64,000 nt of DNA from Actinomycetospora chibensis (GCF_028737215.1 NZ_JAQZAM010000004.1:248001-312000), one strand, 5' to 3'; positions 42,211-50,716 are shown, numbered from the stretch's first letter. Numbers and translations are program-made. Notes: generated by a model not told the origin, from the sequence alone.

Positions 42211-42244
42211 GCCCACCCCACCCCCTCGGCGGGGTGGGGTGGGC
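42211..42244. terminator. Terminator after UPF0182
   Basis: GCCCACCCCACCCC (42211-42224) pairs perfectly with GGGGTGGGGTGGGC (42231-42244), with a CTCGGC loop. It separates the gene from the tRNA promoter. Confidence 0.8.
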
Positions 42245-42251
42245 GCCGGTG

Positions 42252-42257
42252 TACCGT
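42252..42257 (+). promoter_or_regulatory. -10 hexamer of the tRNA-fMet promoter
   Basis: TACCGT inside GTGTACCGTT, 16 nt before the mature 5' end. The same decamer precedes tRNA-Ala at 63756-63765. Confidence 0.5.
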
Positions 42258-42273
42258 TACGGGCAGAACGCAG

Positions 42274-42347
42274 CGCGGGGTGGAGCAGCTCGGTAGCTCG
42301 CTGGGCTCATAACCCAGAGGTCACAGGTTCGAATCCTGTCCCCGCTA
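42274..42347 (+). tRNA. Initiator tRNA-fMet (CAT)
   Basis: 74 nt with anticodon CAT at 42308-42310. Three consecutive G-C pairs close the anticodon stem (GGG CTCATAA CCC), the initiator hallmark. The acceptor end begins C1 and the opposite base is T, leaving the unpaired 1:72 position that initiators need. The T arm reads CAGGTTCGAATCCTG. The 3' CCA is not encoded. Confidence 0.97.
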
Positions 42348-42356
42348 CGCGAGGCG

Positions 42357-42386
42357 ACGGCCCCCGACCATCAGGTCGGGGGCCGT
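42357..42386 (+). terminator. Terminator of the tRNA-fMet gene
   Basis: ACGGCCCCCGACC (42357-42369) and its exact complement (42374-42386) enclose ATCA. TGTCGTGTCT follows. It starts 10 bp past the tRNA. Confidence 0.88.
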
Positions 42387-42412
42387 TGTCGTGTCTGGGT
42401 TCGCCGTCGTGT

Positions 42413-42447
42413 CGCCGGTCGCCGGTCGCCGGTCGCCGGTCGCCGGT
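42413..42447. repeat. Heptamer tandem repeat (CGCCGGT)x5
   Basis: Five perfect head-to-tail copies of CGCCGGT plus a degenerate sixth. They lie between the tRNA terminator and the 74-bp repeats. Such an array is prone to slippage. Confidence 0.9.
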
Positions 42448-42449
42448 CG

Positions 42450-42590
42450 CCCGTTCCGGCGAAGGGCGCCGATCGCCGCTCTATCCGGCTGATGGTGCCC
42501 TTCGCGCGATACCCCGGCTCCGGCCCGTTCCGGCGAGGGGCGCCGATCGCCGCTCTATCCGGCTGATGGTGCCCTTCGCGCAGTACCCCC
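42450..42590. repeat. Two 74-bp-period direct repeats, each a potential hairpin
   Basis: Copies begin at 42450 and 42524 and are nearly identical for about 56 bp. Each contains facing arms (42459-42470 with 42494-42505; 42533-42544 with 42568-42579) of 12 bp, with one G-T pair in the first and two in the second. They lie downstream of the minus-strand DUF952 gene and could form tandem terminators for it. Confidence 0.8.
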
Positions 42591-42605
42591 GCTCGGTGCC
42601 CCGGC

Positions 42606-42995
42606 TCAGGAGCCCGGCATGGTGGCGTCGGCGACCGCCTGCGGCGGCCGGAACGTCCCGTCCGGCTCCGCGACGAGGTCGTGCACGGCCACGACGGCAT
42701 CCATGGACAGCGCGCCGTAGGCGTGGGGGAACCAGGGGCCCCGCGCGTCCTCGGTGCCCTGCGGGCCCACTCCGGGCTCCCAGCGCACCGGCACGCCGTG
42801 GTCGGCCAGGCGGACGGGGTCGACGACGAGCACCACCACGTCGTCGCGGCCCGCGTAGAGCCGCGAGGCGGGCAGGTGCACGGTCCCCGGGTCCGAGAGG
42901 TGGACGAACCCGACCTCGTCGAGCGACGGCGGCCTGCGTGCCCCCTCCGCCCGCGCCGCGGCGAGCTCCTCGCGGGTGCACAGGTGCAGGATCAC
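42606..42995 (-). CDS. DUF952 domain protein
   Basis: 129 residues. The family pattern is clear: ILHLCTREELAAARAEG at the start, DEVGFVHLSDPGTVHLPA in the middle, VVLVVDPVRLADHGVPVRWE, and PWFPHAYGALSMDAVVAV near the end. DUF952 proteins resemble a compact RNA 2'-phosphotransferase-like fold, but no activity is known. It lies 6 bp downstream of a GNAT gene on the same strand, so the two are probably cotranscribed. Confidence 0.88.
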   Translation of the reverse strand: MILHLCTREELAAARAEGARRPPSLDEVGFVHLSDPGTVHLPASRLYAGRDDVVVLVVDPVRLADHGVPVRWEPGVGPQGTEDARGPWFPHAYGALSMDAVVAVHDLVAEPDGTFRPPQAVADATMPGS

Positions 42996-43001
42996 GGTCG
43001 C

Positions 43002-43556
43002 TCAGCGGGCCGGCGCGGCGTTCGCCCGCGTCGGCCGGTGGGTCTCCCACCGCCACACCGTCCCGCGCACCGCCCCACCCGGACCCGACTCGTCGCGCCG
43101 GCGCGACTGCACGCGCACCAGCCCGTTCGCGATCAGGACGCTCGCGGCCGGGGCGCGCTCGGGCAGGGTGTGGGCCACGACGGTGTGTACCGACGGGTCC
43201 TCGAAGGCGCGCGCGACGAGCGTGCGGGTCATGGCCGTGGCCCAGCCGCGGCCCTCGAACGGCGGGAACGTCCAGAACGCGATCTCGACGCGTCCGCCGC
43301 GGACGGGCCCGCGGAAGCCGCAGGTGCCCACCACCTGGCGGTCGCGGGGGTCGACGGACAGGAACGTCCGGGGGTGCACGTCGGTCTCGGTACCGCCGCG
43401 GGGGATCGGGCCGGTGGTCTCGGGCGACGGCGCGACGTCGATCTCCGAGCGCAGCACGGCCTCGACCAGCGGTTCCACCCCGTCGGCGCACAGCTCCGCC
43501 AGCCCGGGCGCACCCGGGCCCGTGAGCCGCTCGTCGACCGGCACCAGGACGACCAC
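43002..43556 (-). CDS. GNAT family acetyltransferase (RimJ/RimL type)
   Basis: 184 residues. The order is RimJ/L-like: PIPRGGTETDVHPRTFLSVD, VVGTCGFRGPVRGGRVEIAF, then the acetyl-CoA loop PPFEGRGWATAMTRTLVARA and HTLPERAPAASVLIANGLV. The substrate is unknown. GTG or ATG choice: ATG 43556 begins MVVLVPVDERL. It is divergent from the YggT gene. Confidence 0.82.
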   Translation of the reverse strand: MVVLVPVDERLTGPGAPGLAELCADGVEPLVEAVLRSEIDVAPSPETTGPIPRGGTETDVHPRTFLSVDPRDRQVVGTCGFRGPVRGGRVEIAFWTFPPFEGRGWATAMTRTLVARAFEDPSVHTVVAHTLPERAPAASVLIANGLVRVQSRRRDESGPGGAVRGTVWRWETHRPTRANAAPAR

Positions 43557-43663
43557 GCAACCTCCTGTCCTGCGTTCCCACGGCGGTCGTCGACGGTAGC
43601 CAATCGATCGGGGAACCGGCAGGCGGGTCTCCGTCTCCCCGAACGGTCAGGCACTCTGGAGAC

Positions 43664-43948
43664 ATGGAGCTCGCCCTGCTGCTCGTCTACTACGCGCTCT
43701 TCTTGCTGTGGCTGTTCATCGTGGGGCGGCTCGTCGTCGAGATCGTGCGCAGCTTCGCCCGCGACTGGCGCCCCGCCGGGAGCACCGCGGCGGGGCTCGA
43801 GGTGCTCTTCATGGTCACCGACCCGCCGGTGAAGCTGCTCCGCCGCATCATCCCGCAGGTGCGCATCGGCAACGTGAGCCTCGACCTGTCGATCATGATC
43901 CTGCTGCTCGTGACGTTCATCCTGATGCGAGTGGTGGACCCCCGCTGA
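43664..43948 (+). CDS. YggT family membrane protein
   Basis: 94 residues with two helices (LALLLVYYALFLLWLFIVG and LSIMILLLVTFILMRVV) and the YggT loop VLFMVTDPPVKLLRRIIP. In most actinobacteria yggT lies between sepF and divIVA in the division cluster. Here it is alone, so it may be a second copy or a moved gene. A CACTCT hexamer 7 nt before the ATG could allow a leaderless mRNA. Confidence 0.82.
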   Translation: MELALLLVYYALFLLWLFIVGRLVVEIVRSFARDWRPAGSTAAGLEVLFMVTDPPVKLLRRIIPQVRIGNVSLDLSIMILLLVTFILMRVVDPR

Positions 43949-44037
43949 GCCGGAGGGACCACTGCGCGAACCCGCAGGACGGGGAGAGGCGCGCGCCACG
44001 TCTCCCGAGTGGGCGACCACCGCGGGGAGCTGACACT

Positions 44038-44640
44038 GTGGTCCCTGTGAGTCCTGTCCGAGACTTCGTCACCTTCGTCTCCTCGGCCGTGCGCTCCCCG
44101 GCCGTCATCGGTGCCGTGGCGCCCAGCGGGCGGGCGCTCTCCGACCTGCTCGCCTCCGTGGCCCCCGCCGAGGGGCAGCCCGTGGTCGTCGAGCTCGGGC
44201 CCGGCACGGGCGTGGTCAGCGCCGCGCTGCGCCGGCGCCTTCCCGAGGGCGCGCGCCACATCGCCGTCGAGATCGATCCCGGCATGGTGGAGCACCTGCG
44301 GCGCACCCGGCCGTGGCTCGAGGTCGTCGAGGGCGACGCGGCCGACCTGCAGAAGCTGCTCGCCGACATCGGGGTCGACCAGGTCGACGCCGCGATCAGC
44401 GGCCTGCCGTGGACGCTGTTCCCGGAGTCGGCGCAGCGCGGGATCATCGACCAGGTCACCAAGGTGCTCGCCCCCGGGGCGCCGTTCACCACCTTCGCCT
44501 ACAGCCACGTCACGCGGCTGCCCACCCAGCGCCGCTTCCGCGGGGTGCTGGAGAGCGAGTTCAGCGAGGTGCACGTCACCCCGACGGTGTGGCGCAACCT
44601 GCCCCCGGCGCTGGCCTACCAGTGCCGGAACCCCCGCTAG
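44038..44640 (+). CDS. SAM-dependent methyltransferase, phospholipid/rRNA methylase-like
   Basis: 200 residues. Motif I is VVVELGPGTGVVSAAL, followed by HIAVEIDPGMVEHL with the acidic residue that binds the SAM ribose. Motif IV is AAISGLPWTLFP, which resembles the NLPY/NIPF block of KsgA-like and phospholipid N-methyltransferases. The opening VRSPAVIGAVAPSGRALSDLL is typical of PmtA-type phosphatidylethanolamine N-methyltransferase homologues. GTG 44038 has GGGGAG at 8 nt. It is convergent with the hydrolase, 3 bp apart. The exact substrate is not assigned. Confidence 0.8.
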   Translation: MVPVSPVRDFVTFVSSAVRSPAVIGAVAPSGRALSDLLASVAPAEGQPVVVELGPGTGVVSAALRRRLPEGARHIAVEIDPGMVEHLRRTRPWLEVVEGDAADLQKLLADIGVDQVDAAISGLPWTLFPESAQRGIIDQVTKVLAPGAPFTTFAYSHVTRLPTQRRFRGVLESEFSEVHVTPTVWRNLPPALAYQCRNPR

Positions 44641-44643
44641 GAC

Positions 44644-45603
44644 TCACGCCCCGCGCGACGCCACCCGCGGGCCCAGGCTCGCGACGTCGATCTCGGCGGG
44701 CGCGTTGGCGTCGCAGAACTCCGTGAGCAGGGCCGCGAACCGCTCCGGCTCGTAGCAGTGCGGGAAGTGACCGGCGCCCTCGAAGATCTCCAACCGCCCG
44801 TGCGGGATGAGCTCGCCCGCCCGGCGCGCGTGACCGACGGGGATGACGGGGTCGCGGTCGCCCCACACCACGAGGGTCGGCAGGCCCTCGGTGAGGTAGA
44901 GCCGGTCGGTGCCGCTGATCCGCTGCCCACCGGGGCCGATGACCGACCGGACGGTGTCGACGAACGCGTCGAGGTGGGCGCGCTCGGTGAGGGAGGCGGC
45001 GTGGCGGGCGGCCTCGCGCAGTCCCACCGCCCCGGGGCCCGTCGTCGGCAGCGAGGCGGCCAGGCGCAGCCCGCGGGCGCCGAGCCCGAGCAGCCCGGTC
45101 GAGGCCAGCACGGGCAGCACCCACTCCGCGCCGGGGAGGGCCGCGAGGCGCAGGACCGGGCTCACGCCACGACCCAGGCCCCCGGAGGCGACGAGCACGA
45201 GCCGCGAGCACATCTCAGGGAACTGGTACGCGAACTGCATCGCCACCCCGCCGCCGAGCGAGTGCCCGACGACGGTCACCCGGCGGTGCCCGAGCACGGC
45301 GAGCAGGTCGCGCAGCCCGTTGGCGTAGGCGCCGAGCGAGAAGTCGCCGCCCACGCCGGCGGACTCCCCGTGCCCGAGCAGCTCCGGGGCGAGCAGGAGC
45401 CGGTCGCAGCCGGTGGCCTCGAACGCCTGCAGCACCGGCGTCCACGTCTCGGCGCTGCCGGCGATGCCGTGCACGAGGACGACGACCTCGGGGTCGTCCC
45501 CGGCGTCGTCCCTGCCGTCGGCGCTCCGTACCGCGTCGGGGCACGCCTCGACGTACGACATCCGTTGCCCGTGCAGGGTGCGTGTGCGGCGCGTGGCGGT
45601 CAT
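44644..45603 (-). CDS. Alpha/beta hydrolase
   Basis: 319 residues. The oxyanion region is VVLVHGIAGSAETW; the nucleophile elbow is VTVVGHSLGGGVAMQ; the acid is in LVVWGDRDPVIPV; the catalytic His is in IFEGAGHFPHCYEP. A helical cap spans about 170-240. The overall type matches actinobacterial hydrolases of the MhpC/lipase-like group; the substrate is unknown. ATG 45603 gives MTATRRTRTLHGQ. The gene is divergent from the GH3 gene. Confidence 0.88.
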   Translation of the reverse strand: MTATRRTRTLHGQRMSYVEACPDAVRSADGRDDAGDDPEVVVLVHGIAGSAETWTPVLQAFEATGCDRLLLAPELLGHGESAGVGGDFSLGAYANGLRDLLAVLGHRRVTVVGHSLGGGVAMQFAYQFPEMCSRLVLVASGGLGRGVSPVLRLAALPGAEWVLPVLASTGLLGLGARGLRLAASLPTTGPGAVGLREAARHAASLTERAHLDAFVDTVRSVIGPGGQRISGTDRLYLTEGLPTLVVWGDRDPVIPVGHARRAGELIPHGRLEIFEGAGHFPHCYEPERFAALLTEFCDANAPAEIDVASLGPRVASRGA

Positions 45604-45722
45604 CGGAGGCCATCCTGTCGTCCCGCGCCCGGGCGTGCTCACCCGTGTCCCGGCACTCAGGCGCACGCACACGCCCGGAGGGCACCGAGCCCGTCCACGC
45701 CCGTAGGGCACACTGCCCCGCG

Positions 45723-46934
45723 ATGCCCGGTGCCCGTCGCGTCCCCGTCCGCGTGCTCGTCGCCGTGACGGCGGTGCTGGTCCTCGGCCCCAGCGCCTGC
45801 ACCGGGGAGCCGGCCGCACCGGCACCGGCGCCCGCGAGCGACGCGCCGAGTCCCCGGGCCGCGACGCCCCCGTCGGCGCAGGCACCGGCCGATCCCGCCG
45901 CGGCCTGCGTGGACAGCGTCGTCGGCAGCATGGACACCCGCGAGCGGGCGGCCCAGCTGGTGATGGTCGGCGTGCCCGCCGACGGGCTCACCGCGGCCGG
46001 GCGCGAGGCGCTCGGCGAGGGGGCCGGCGGCGTCATCCTCACCGATGCCGCCGGGGGCGAGGCCTCCCGCGCGCAGGTCACGGCCACCACGCGCGCGGTG
46101 CAGGACACCGCCCGCGTCCCCGTGACGGTCGCCGTCGACCAGGAGGGCGGCAAGGTCCAGGACCTCAAGGGCAGCGGCTTCACCCGCATCCCCGCGGCCG
46201 CGACGCAGGGCCGTGACCCGGCCGGCCTGCGCGCCGACGCCCGGGGGTGGGGCGAGGAGATGTCCGGCGCCGGGGTGACGCTCGACCTCGCCCCGGTGGC
46301 CGACGTCGTCGACCCGGACCTGGGGGAGGCCAACCAGCCGGTCGGCGCCCTCGACCGCGGCTTCGGCACCGACCCCGCGCGGGTCTCCGACGCCGTGACC
46401 GCCTTCGTCGAGGGCCTGGACCAGGGCGGGGTGCACGCGACGCTCAAGCACTTCCCGGGCCTCGGGCGCGTGCGCGAGAACACCGACTTCGCCGGCGCCG
46501 CCGACACCCGCACCGGCGTCGACGACCCCGGGCTCGCGTCGTTCCGCGCCGGGATCGCGGCTGGCGCGCCCGTGGTGATGATGTCGTCGGCTGTCTACGA
46601 GCGGATCGACCCCGACAACCGCGCCCTGTTCAGCCGCGCGGTGATCACCGACCTGCTGCGCGGGCGCCTGGGCTTCACCGGGGTGGTGTCGACCGACGAC
46701 GTCGGCGCGGCGGCCGCGGTGACCGACGTGCCGGTCGGCCAGCGGGCGACCCGCTTCGTGGCCGCGGGCGGCGACCAGGTGCTGACGATCGAGGCGTCCG
46801 ACCTGGGGCCGATGGTCGAGGCGCTCACGGCGGAGGCCGACGAGGACCCGGCGTTCGCCCGTCGCCTCGAGGAGAGCGCGCGCCGCGTCCTGACGCTGAA
46901 GTCGGACCGCGGGATCCTCCGGTGCGGGCCCTGA
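45723..46934 (+). CDS. Exported glycoside hydrolase family 3 (LpqI/NagZ-like)
   Basis: 403 residues. It has an export signal (VRVLVAVTAVLVLGPSAC) whose Cys could be lipidated, although PSAC is a weak lipobox. A Pro/Ala linker follows, then the GH3 barrel: VTVAVDQEGGKVQDLKG, KHFPGLGRVRENTDF and GFTGVVSTDDVGAA with the likely nucleophilic Asp. The KHFPGLG...ENTD form matches mycobacterial LpqI, a lipoprotein beta-N-acetylglucosaminidase that trims cell-wall fragments. It probably acts outside the membrane. ATG 45723. Confidence 0.87.
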   Translation: MPGARRVPVRVLVAVTAVLVLGPSACTGEPAAPAPAPASDAPSPRAATPPSAQAPADPAAACVDSVVGSMDTRERAAQLVMVGVPADGLTAAGREALGEGAGGVILTDAAGGEASRAQVTATTRAVQDTARVPVTVAVDQEGGKVQDLKGSGFTRIPAAATQGRDPAGLRADARGWGEEMSGAGVTLDLAPVADVVDPDLGEANQPVGALDRGFGTDPARVSDAVTAFVEGLDQGGVHATLKHFPGLGRVRENTDFAGAADTRTGVDDPGLASFRAGIAAGAPVVMMSSAVYERIDPDNRALFSRAVITDLLRGRLGFTGVVSTDDVGAAAAVTDVPVGQRATRFVAAGGDQVLTIEASDLGPMVEALTAEADEDPAFARRLEESARRVLTLKSDRGILRCGP

Positions 46935-46986
46935 TCCCTACCGGCGGGTAGCCCGACCCTGCGGAGGGTCGGGGGGTTCTGCCAGA

Positions 46987-48168
46987 GTGGCGTCCGTGGA
47001 CCTGAGCTACACGGCCGAGGAGGAGCAGTTCCGCGAGGAGCTGCGGACCTGGCTCGCGGCCAACATCCCCGACGAGTGGACGCAGCCGGGCTTCTGGCGC
47101 GCCCTCGACGACGACGAGTCGTTCCGGCTCCGGCGGGACTGGGAGGCCTCCAAGACCGCCGCCGGCTTCTCGGGCATCGAGTGGCCGACGGAGTACGGCG
47201 GCCGCGGGGGCACGCCGGGCATGAAGGCCATCTACGACGAGGAGATGGTGCGCGCCCGCGCGCCCCAGACCGTCAACGTGCTGGGGCTGACCTTCCTCGC
47301 CCCGACGATCATGGCGATCGGCACGCCGGAGCAGAAGGCCGAGATCATCGGGCCGATGCTGCGCAACGAGGTGATCTGGTGCCAGGGCTTCTCCGAGCCC
47401 GGCGCGGGATCCGACCTCGCGGCGGTGGCGACGCGCGGTGTGCGCGACGGCGACGACTACGTCGTCAACGGCCAGAAGATCTGGACCACGAACGCCGTGC
47501 ACGGTGACAAGATCTTCACGATCGTGCGCACCGAGCCGGGCTCGGAGCGCCACAAGGGCCTGTCGATGATGCTCATCGACATGGACCAGCCGGGCGTCGA
47601 GGCCCGGCCGCTCAAGCAGATGAGCGGGGCCAGCGAGTTCGGCGAGGTCTTCTTCACCGACGCGCGGGTGCCCGCGAAGGACTGCCTCGGCGAGATCGGG
47701 GCGGGCTGGCGCACCGCGATGCTGCTGCTCTCCTTCGAGCGCGGCGCGTCCGGCGTCGGCCAGTACACCGAGTTCCGCCGGCAGTACGACGAGATCGTCG
47801 CCGAGGCCCGGCGCTTCGGGCGCTCGGACGACCCGGTGGCCCGCCAGAGGCTGGCGAACTGCCTCGTGGAGCTGGAGTGCCTGCGCTACCACGCGATGCA
47901 CATCCTCACCCAGGTCGAGCAGGGCCGTGACCTGGGCTCCGAGTCGTCGATGACCAAGCTCCAGTGGTCGGAGACCTTCCAGGACCTCTGGGAGGCGTTC
48001 GACGACGTCCTCGGCCCGGAGGCGAGCCTCGCCCGGCCGCGCCCCGACGTCGACCTCACGCCGTTCCAGCACCAGGCGATGTGGTCGCGGTCGGTCACCA
48101 TCTGGGGCGGCTCGTCCCAGGTCCAGCGCAACATCGTCGCCGAGCGCGTGCTCGGCCTCCCCCGCTGA
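46987..48168 (+). CDS. Acyl-CoA dehydrogenase, larger subunit of a probable heteromer
   Basis: 393 residues. The flavin-binding block WCQGFSEPGAGSDLAAV is intact, followed by VNGQKIWTTNAVHGD and the C-terminal IWGGSSQVQRNIVAERVLGL. Paired adjacent acyl-CoA dehydrogenase genes of unequal type encode alpha2-beta2 enzymes in actinobacteria, commonly for sterol side chains or branched acyl-CoAs. GTG 46987 is used; GTG 46996 is possible. The second subunit starts 11 bp after the stop. Confidence 0.9.
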   Translation: MASVDLSYTAEEEQFREELRTWLAANIPDEWTQPGFWRALDDDESFRLRRDWEASKTAAGFSGIEWPTEYGGRGGTPGMKAIYDEEMVRARAPQTVNVLGLTFLAPTIMAIGTPEQKAEIIGPMLRNEVIWCQGFSEPGAGSDLAAVATRGVRDGDDYVVNGQKIWTTNAVHGDKIFTIVRTEPGSERHKGLSMMLIDMDQPGVEARPLKQMSGASEFGEVFFTDARVPAKDCLGEIGAGWRTAMLLLSFERGASGVGQYTEFRRQYDEIVAEARRFGRSDDPVARQRLANCLVELECLRYHAMHILTQVEQGRDLGSESSMTKLQWSETFQDLWEAFDDVLGPEASLARPRPDVDLTPFQHQAMWSRSVTIWGGSSQVQRNIVAERVLGLPR

Positions 48169-48179
48169 GGAGCTCGCAG

Positions 48180-49289
48180 GTGTTCTTCGCGCTCACCGAC
48201 GACCAGCAGGCGTTCGCGACCACGGTCCGCGAGTTCCTGGCCGACCGGTTCGACCTCGACGCCGTCCGCGGCGTCGTCGAGGACCCGCACGGCGACGGGC
48301 ATCCCGTCGGCCTGTGGAAGGGCCTCGCCGACCAGGGCGCGCTCGCCGTCCTCGTCCCCGAGGAGCACGACGGCCTCGGGCTCGGCCTGCTCGACGCGCA
48401 GGTCGTCGCCCGCGAGCTCGGCCGCGGCGTGGCGCCCGGTCCGTGGACGGCCACCGTGCTCGCCGCCGAGGCCCTGCGTCTCGCCGGCTCGCCCGAACAG
48501 CAGGCCGTCTGGCTTCCGGGTCTCGCCGCCGGCGACACCATCGGCACCGTCGCCCTGCGCGGCGAGGCCGGGACGTGGGACGGCCGGGGCATCACCGTCG
48601 ACGCCTCGGGGGAGCGGCTCTCCGGCACGGCGTCGCCGGTCGACTACCCGTCGGTCGCCGGGCTGATCGTCGTCGCGGCCACCGACCCGTCCGGGTCGCC
48701 GGGCCTGTTCCTCGTCGAGAGCGGGGCCTCCGGGCTCGTGATCCGCGACCAGGAGACCTACGACGGCACGGCCCGCGTGGGCGCGGTCGAGCTCGCCGAC
48801 ACCCCCGCCGAGCCCCTGGGCGGCGGGACGCTCTCCGGCGCCGACGCGGTGGCCGCGCTGATGGCCCGCGGTGCGGTGCTGACGGCGGCGGACCTCGTCG
48901 GCGTCGCCCGCGAGGCGCTCACCCGCACCGTCGACTACGACCGCGAGCGCAAGCAGTTCGGTGTGCCCGTCGGGTCGTTCCAGGCGATCAAGCACACGAT
49001 GGCCGACCTCCACGTCGCCGTGACGATGGCCGAGCACGCCGTCCTCTTCGCGGCGCACGCGGTCGACACGCAGGACCCCGGTGTCGACGTCGCGGTCGCC
49101 GTCGCGAAGGCGAAGGCCGCCGACGCCGCGTGGGCCACCACCGGGGCGATGATCCAGTTCTTCGGCGGCATCGGCTTCACCTGGGAGCACGAGGCGCACT
49201 TCTTCTACAAGCGCGCCCGCCGCCGCGCCCCGCTGTTCGGCTCCGCCGACGAGCACCGCGCGCGACTGGCGGCCCTCACCATCGACTGA
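48180..49289 (+). CDS. Acyl-CoA dehydrogenase, second subunit
   Basis: 369 residues. ACAD fold with LTDDQQAFATTVREFLADRF at the start, LVPEEHDGLGLGLLDAQVVA, the RKQFG block (YDRERKQFGVPVGSFQAIKH) and FFGGIGFTWEHEAHFFYKRA at the end. The flavin-contact loop is much poorer (TVALRGEAGTWDGRG) than in the first subunit, as usual for the partner in FadE heteromers. GAGGAG precedes GTG 48180. No thiolase or CoA ligase neighbours indicate the pathway. Confidence 0.88.
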   Translation: MFFALTDDQQAFATTVREFLADRFDLDAVRGVVEDPHGDGHPVGLWKGLADQGALAVLVPEEHDGLGLGLLDAQVVARELGRGVAPGPWTATVLAAEALRLAGSPEQQAVWLPGLAAGDTIGTVALRGEAGTWDGRGITVDASGERLSGTASPVDYPSVAGLIVVAATDPSGSPGLFLVESGASGLVIRDQETYDGTARVGAVELADTPAEPLGGGTLSGADAVAALMARGAVLTAADLVGVAREALTRTVDYDRERKQFGVPVGSFQAIKHTMADLHVAVTMAEHAVLFAAHAVDTQDPGVDVAVAVAKAKAADAAWATTGAMIQFFGGIGFTWEHEAHFFYKRARRRAPLFGSADEHRARLAALTID

Positions 49290-49295
49290 GCGGCG

Positions 49296-49892
49296 CTACG
49301 GCGCCGGCGCGGGCAGTAGCCGCGCCAGGGCCGACCGCGCCACCTCGGTGAGCGCCGCCACGTCCATCCCGGTCCGCCCCAGCGCCACCACCCCGAGCTG
49401 GGCGGCGAGGACCGCGCGGGCGACCTCGGCGGCATCGGCGTCGGGATCGACGTCCCCTTCCCGCTGCGCGCGCTCGAGCGCCTCGGTGAGGATCGCGGTG
49501 ATCGCCTCGTAGCTGCGTCGAGCCTCGGCGGCGACGTCCGGATCGTGGGTGGCGAGCTCGGCGGTGCTGTTGGCCAGCAGGCAGCCGCGTCGCGCGGCGG
49601 CCCCGGTCGGGTCGTCGGCCACGTCGTGCACGAACTCGCGCACCATGTCGACCCCCCGTGCGGCGGACCCCAGGCGCTCGCGCAGCCCGCGCAGGTTCGC
49701 GTCGTCGTACTCGCGCAGCACCCGCAGGAACAGGCGGCGCTTGTCGCCGAAGGCGCCGTACAGGCTGCCCTTGCCCAGTCCGCTGACGCGCAGCAGGTCG
49801 TCCATCGACGTCGCCGCGTAGCCCCGGTCCCAGAACGCGTCGCGGACGGCGAGGACGACGTGCTCCTCGTCGAACTCCCGGGGGCGTGGCAC
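49296..49892 (-). CDS. TetR family transcriptional regulator
   Basis: 198 residues. The helix-turn-helix is evident: RDAFWDRGYAATSMDDLLRV then SGLGKGSLYGAFGDKRRLFL. The ligand domain includes CLLANSTAELATHDPDVAAE, typical of the TetR_C group that controls quinone or oxidoreductase genes. It is divergent from an SDR gene, and the gap between them has several dyads, so the SDR is its likely target. GTG 49892 is chosen from the family start PRPREFDEEHV. Confidence 0.9.
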   Translation of the reverse strand: MPRPREFDEEHVVLAVRDAFWDRGYAATSMDDLLRVSGLGKGSLYGAFGDKRRLFLRVLREYDDANLRGLRERLGSAARGVDMVREFVHDVADDPTGAAARRGCLLANSTAELATHDPDVAAEARRSYEAITAILTEALERAQREGDVDPDADAAEVARAVLAAQLGVVALGRTGMDVAALTEVARSALARLLPAPAP

Positions 49893-49905
49893 CCCTCGAC
49901 GGTAC

Positions 49906-49966
49906 GAGTTCTGGACCCGACAGGCCAGAACCGGTCCCGGGATGTTGACCGCGCGGTCCAAAACTC
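49906..49966. promoter_or_regulatory. Operator dyads between tetR and the SDR gene
   Basis: GAGTTCTGGACC (49906-49917) faces GGTCCAAAACTC (49955-49966), 11 of 12 complementary. GACCGCGCGGTC (49947-49958) is a perfect palindrome overlapping the right arm. A TTGACC -35-like hexamer lies at 49945. These are probable TetR sites. Confidence 0.6.
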
Positions 49967-49981
49967 GAGGAGGTGGGCGGC

Positions 49982-50716
49982 ATGGCCGTCCTCACGGGCA
50001 AGGTCGCGGTGGTCACCGGCGGCAGCAGCGGCATCGGGCTCGCGATCGCGCGTGGCTTCCGCGAGGAGGGTGCGACGGTGTTCATCACCGGTCGCCGCAA
50101 GGATGCGCTCGACAAGGCGATCGCCGAACTCGGCGAGGACGTGACCGCGGCGGTCTGCGACGCCGCCGTGCCCGCCGACCTCGACGCCCTGTACGCGACC
50201 GTCCGCGAGCAGGCCGGGCACGTCGACGTCGTGGTCGCCAACGCCGGGATCGGCATCGACGTGGCGTTCGGCGAGGTGACCGAGGAACAGATCGACAGCC
50301 AGTTCGCCACCAACGTCAAGGGCACGATCCTCACCGTCCAGGGGGCGCTGCCGCTGCTGCGCCCGGAGGCGTCGATCATCGTGACCGGCTCGACCGCCGC
50401 GACACGGCCTCAGGCCGGCCTCGAGGTCTACGGGGCGACCAAGGCCGCGGTGCACAACCTGGTCCGCGGCTGGGCCCACAGCTCGCGCCGGTACGGCTTC
50501 CGCGTCAACGTGCTCGCGCCGGGGATGGTCCCGACCCCGGGCCTGCTCGACCTCGTCCCCGCGGAGGTCCGGTCCCAGGCCGAGGAGGTGATCCCCCTGG
50601 GTCGGCACGGCACCCCCGAGGAGATCGCGGCCGCGGCCGTGTTCCTGGCCTCGGACGCATCGAGCTACGTCAACGGCTCCACCCTCGCCGTCGACGGCGG
50701 CGTCGCGCAGGTCTGA
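49982..50716 (+). CDS. Short-chain dehydrogenase/reductase, classical type
   Basis: 244 residues. Cofactor loop VVTGGSSGIGLAIA with FITGRRK (NADP-type Arg), VANAGIGIDVAF, catalytic Ser in IIVTGSTAATRP, Tyr and Lys in YGATKAAVHNLV, and the end NGSTLAVDGGVAQV. It is a standard tetrameric SDR; the substrate is unknown. AGGAGG at 49967-49972 sets ATG 49982. It is divergent from, and probably repressed by, the TetR protein. Confidence 0.9.
   Translation: MAVLTGKVAVVTGGSSGIGLAIARGFREEGATVFITGRRKDALDKAIAELGEDVTAAVCDAAVPADLDALYATVREQAGHVDVVVANAGIGIDVAFGEVTEEQIDSQFATNVKGTILTVQGALPLLRPEASIIVTGSTAATRPQAGLEVYGATKAAVHNLVRGWAHSSRRYGFRVNVLAPGMVPTPGLLDLVPAEVRSQAEEVIPLGRHGTPEEIAAAAVFLASDASSYVNGSTLAVDGGVAQV

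Noticed and set aside
42413-42590. CRISPR-like array
   Set aside because: Units are contiguous heptamers or 74-bp duplicates without unique spacers, and there are no cas genes.
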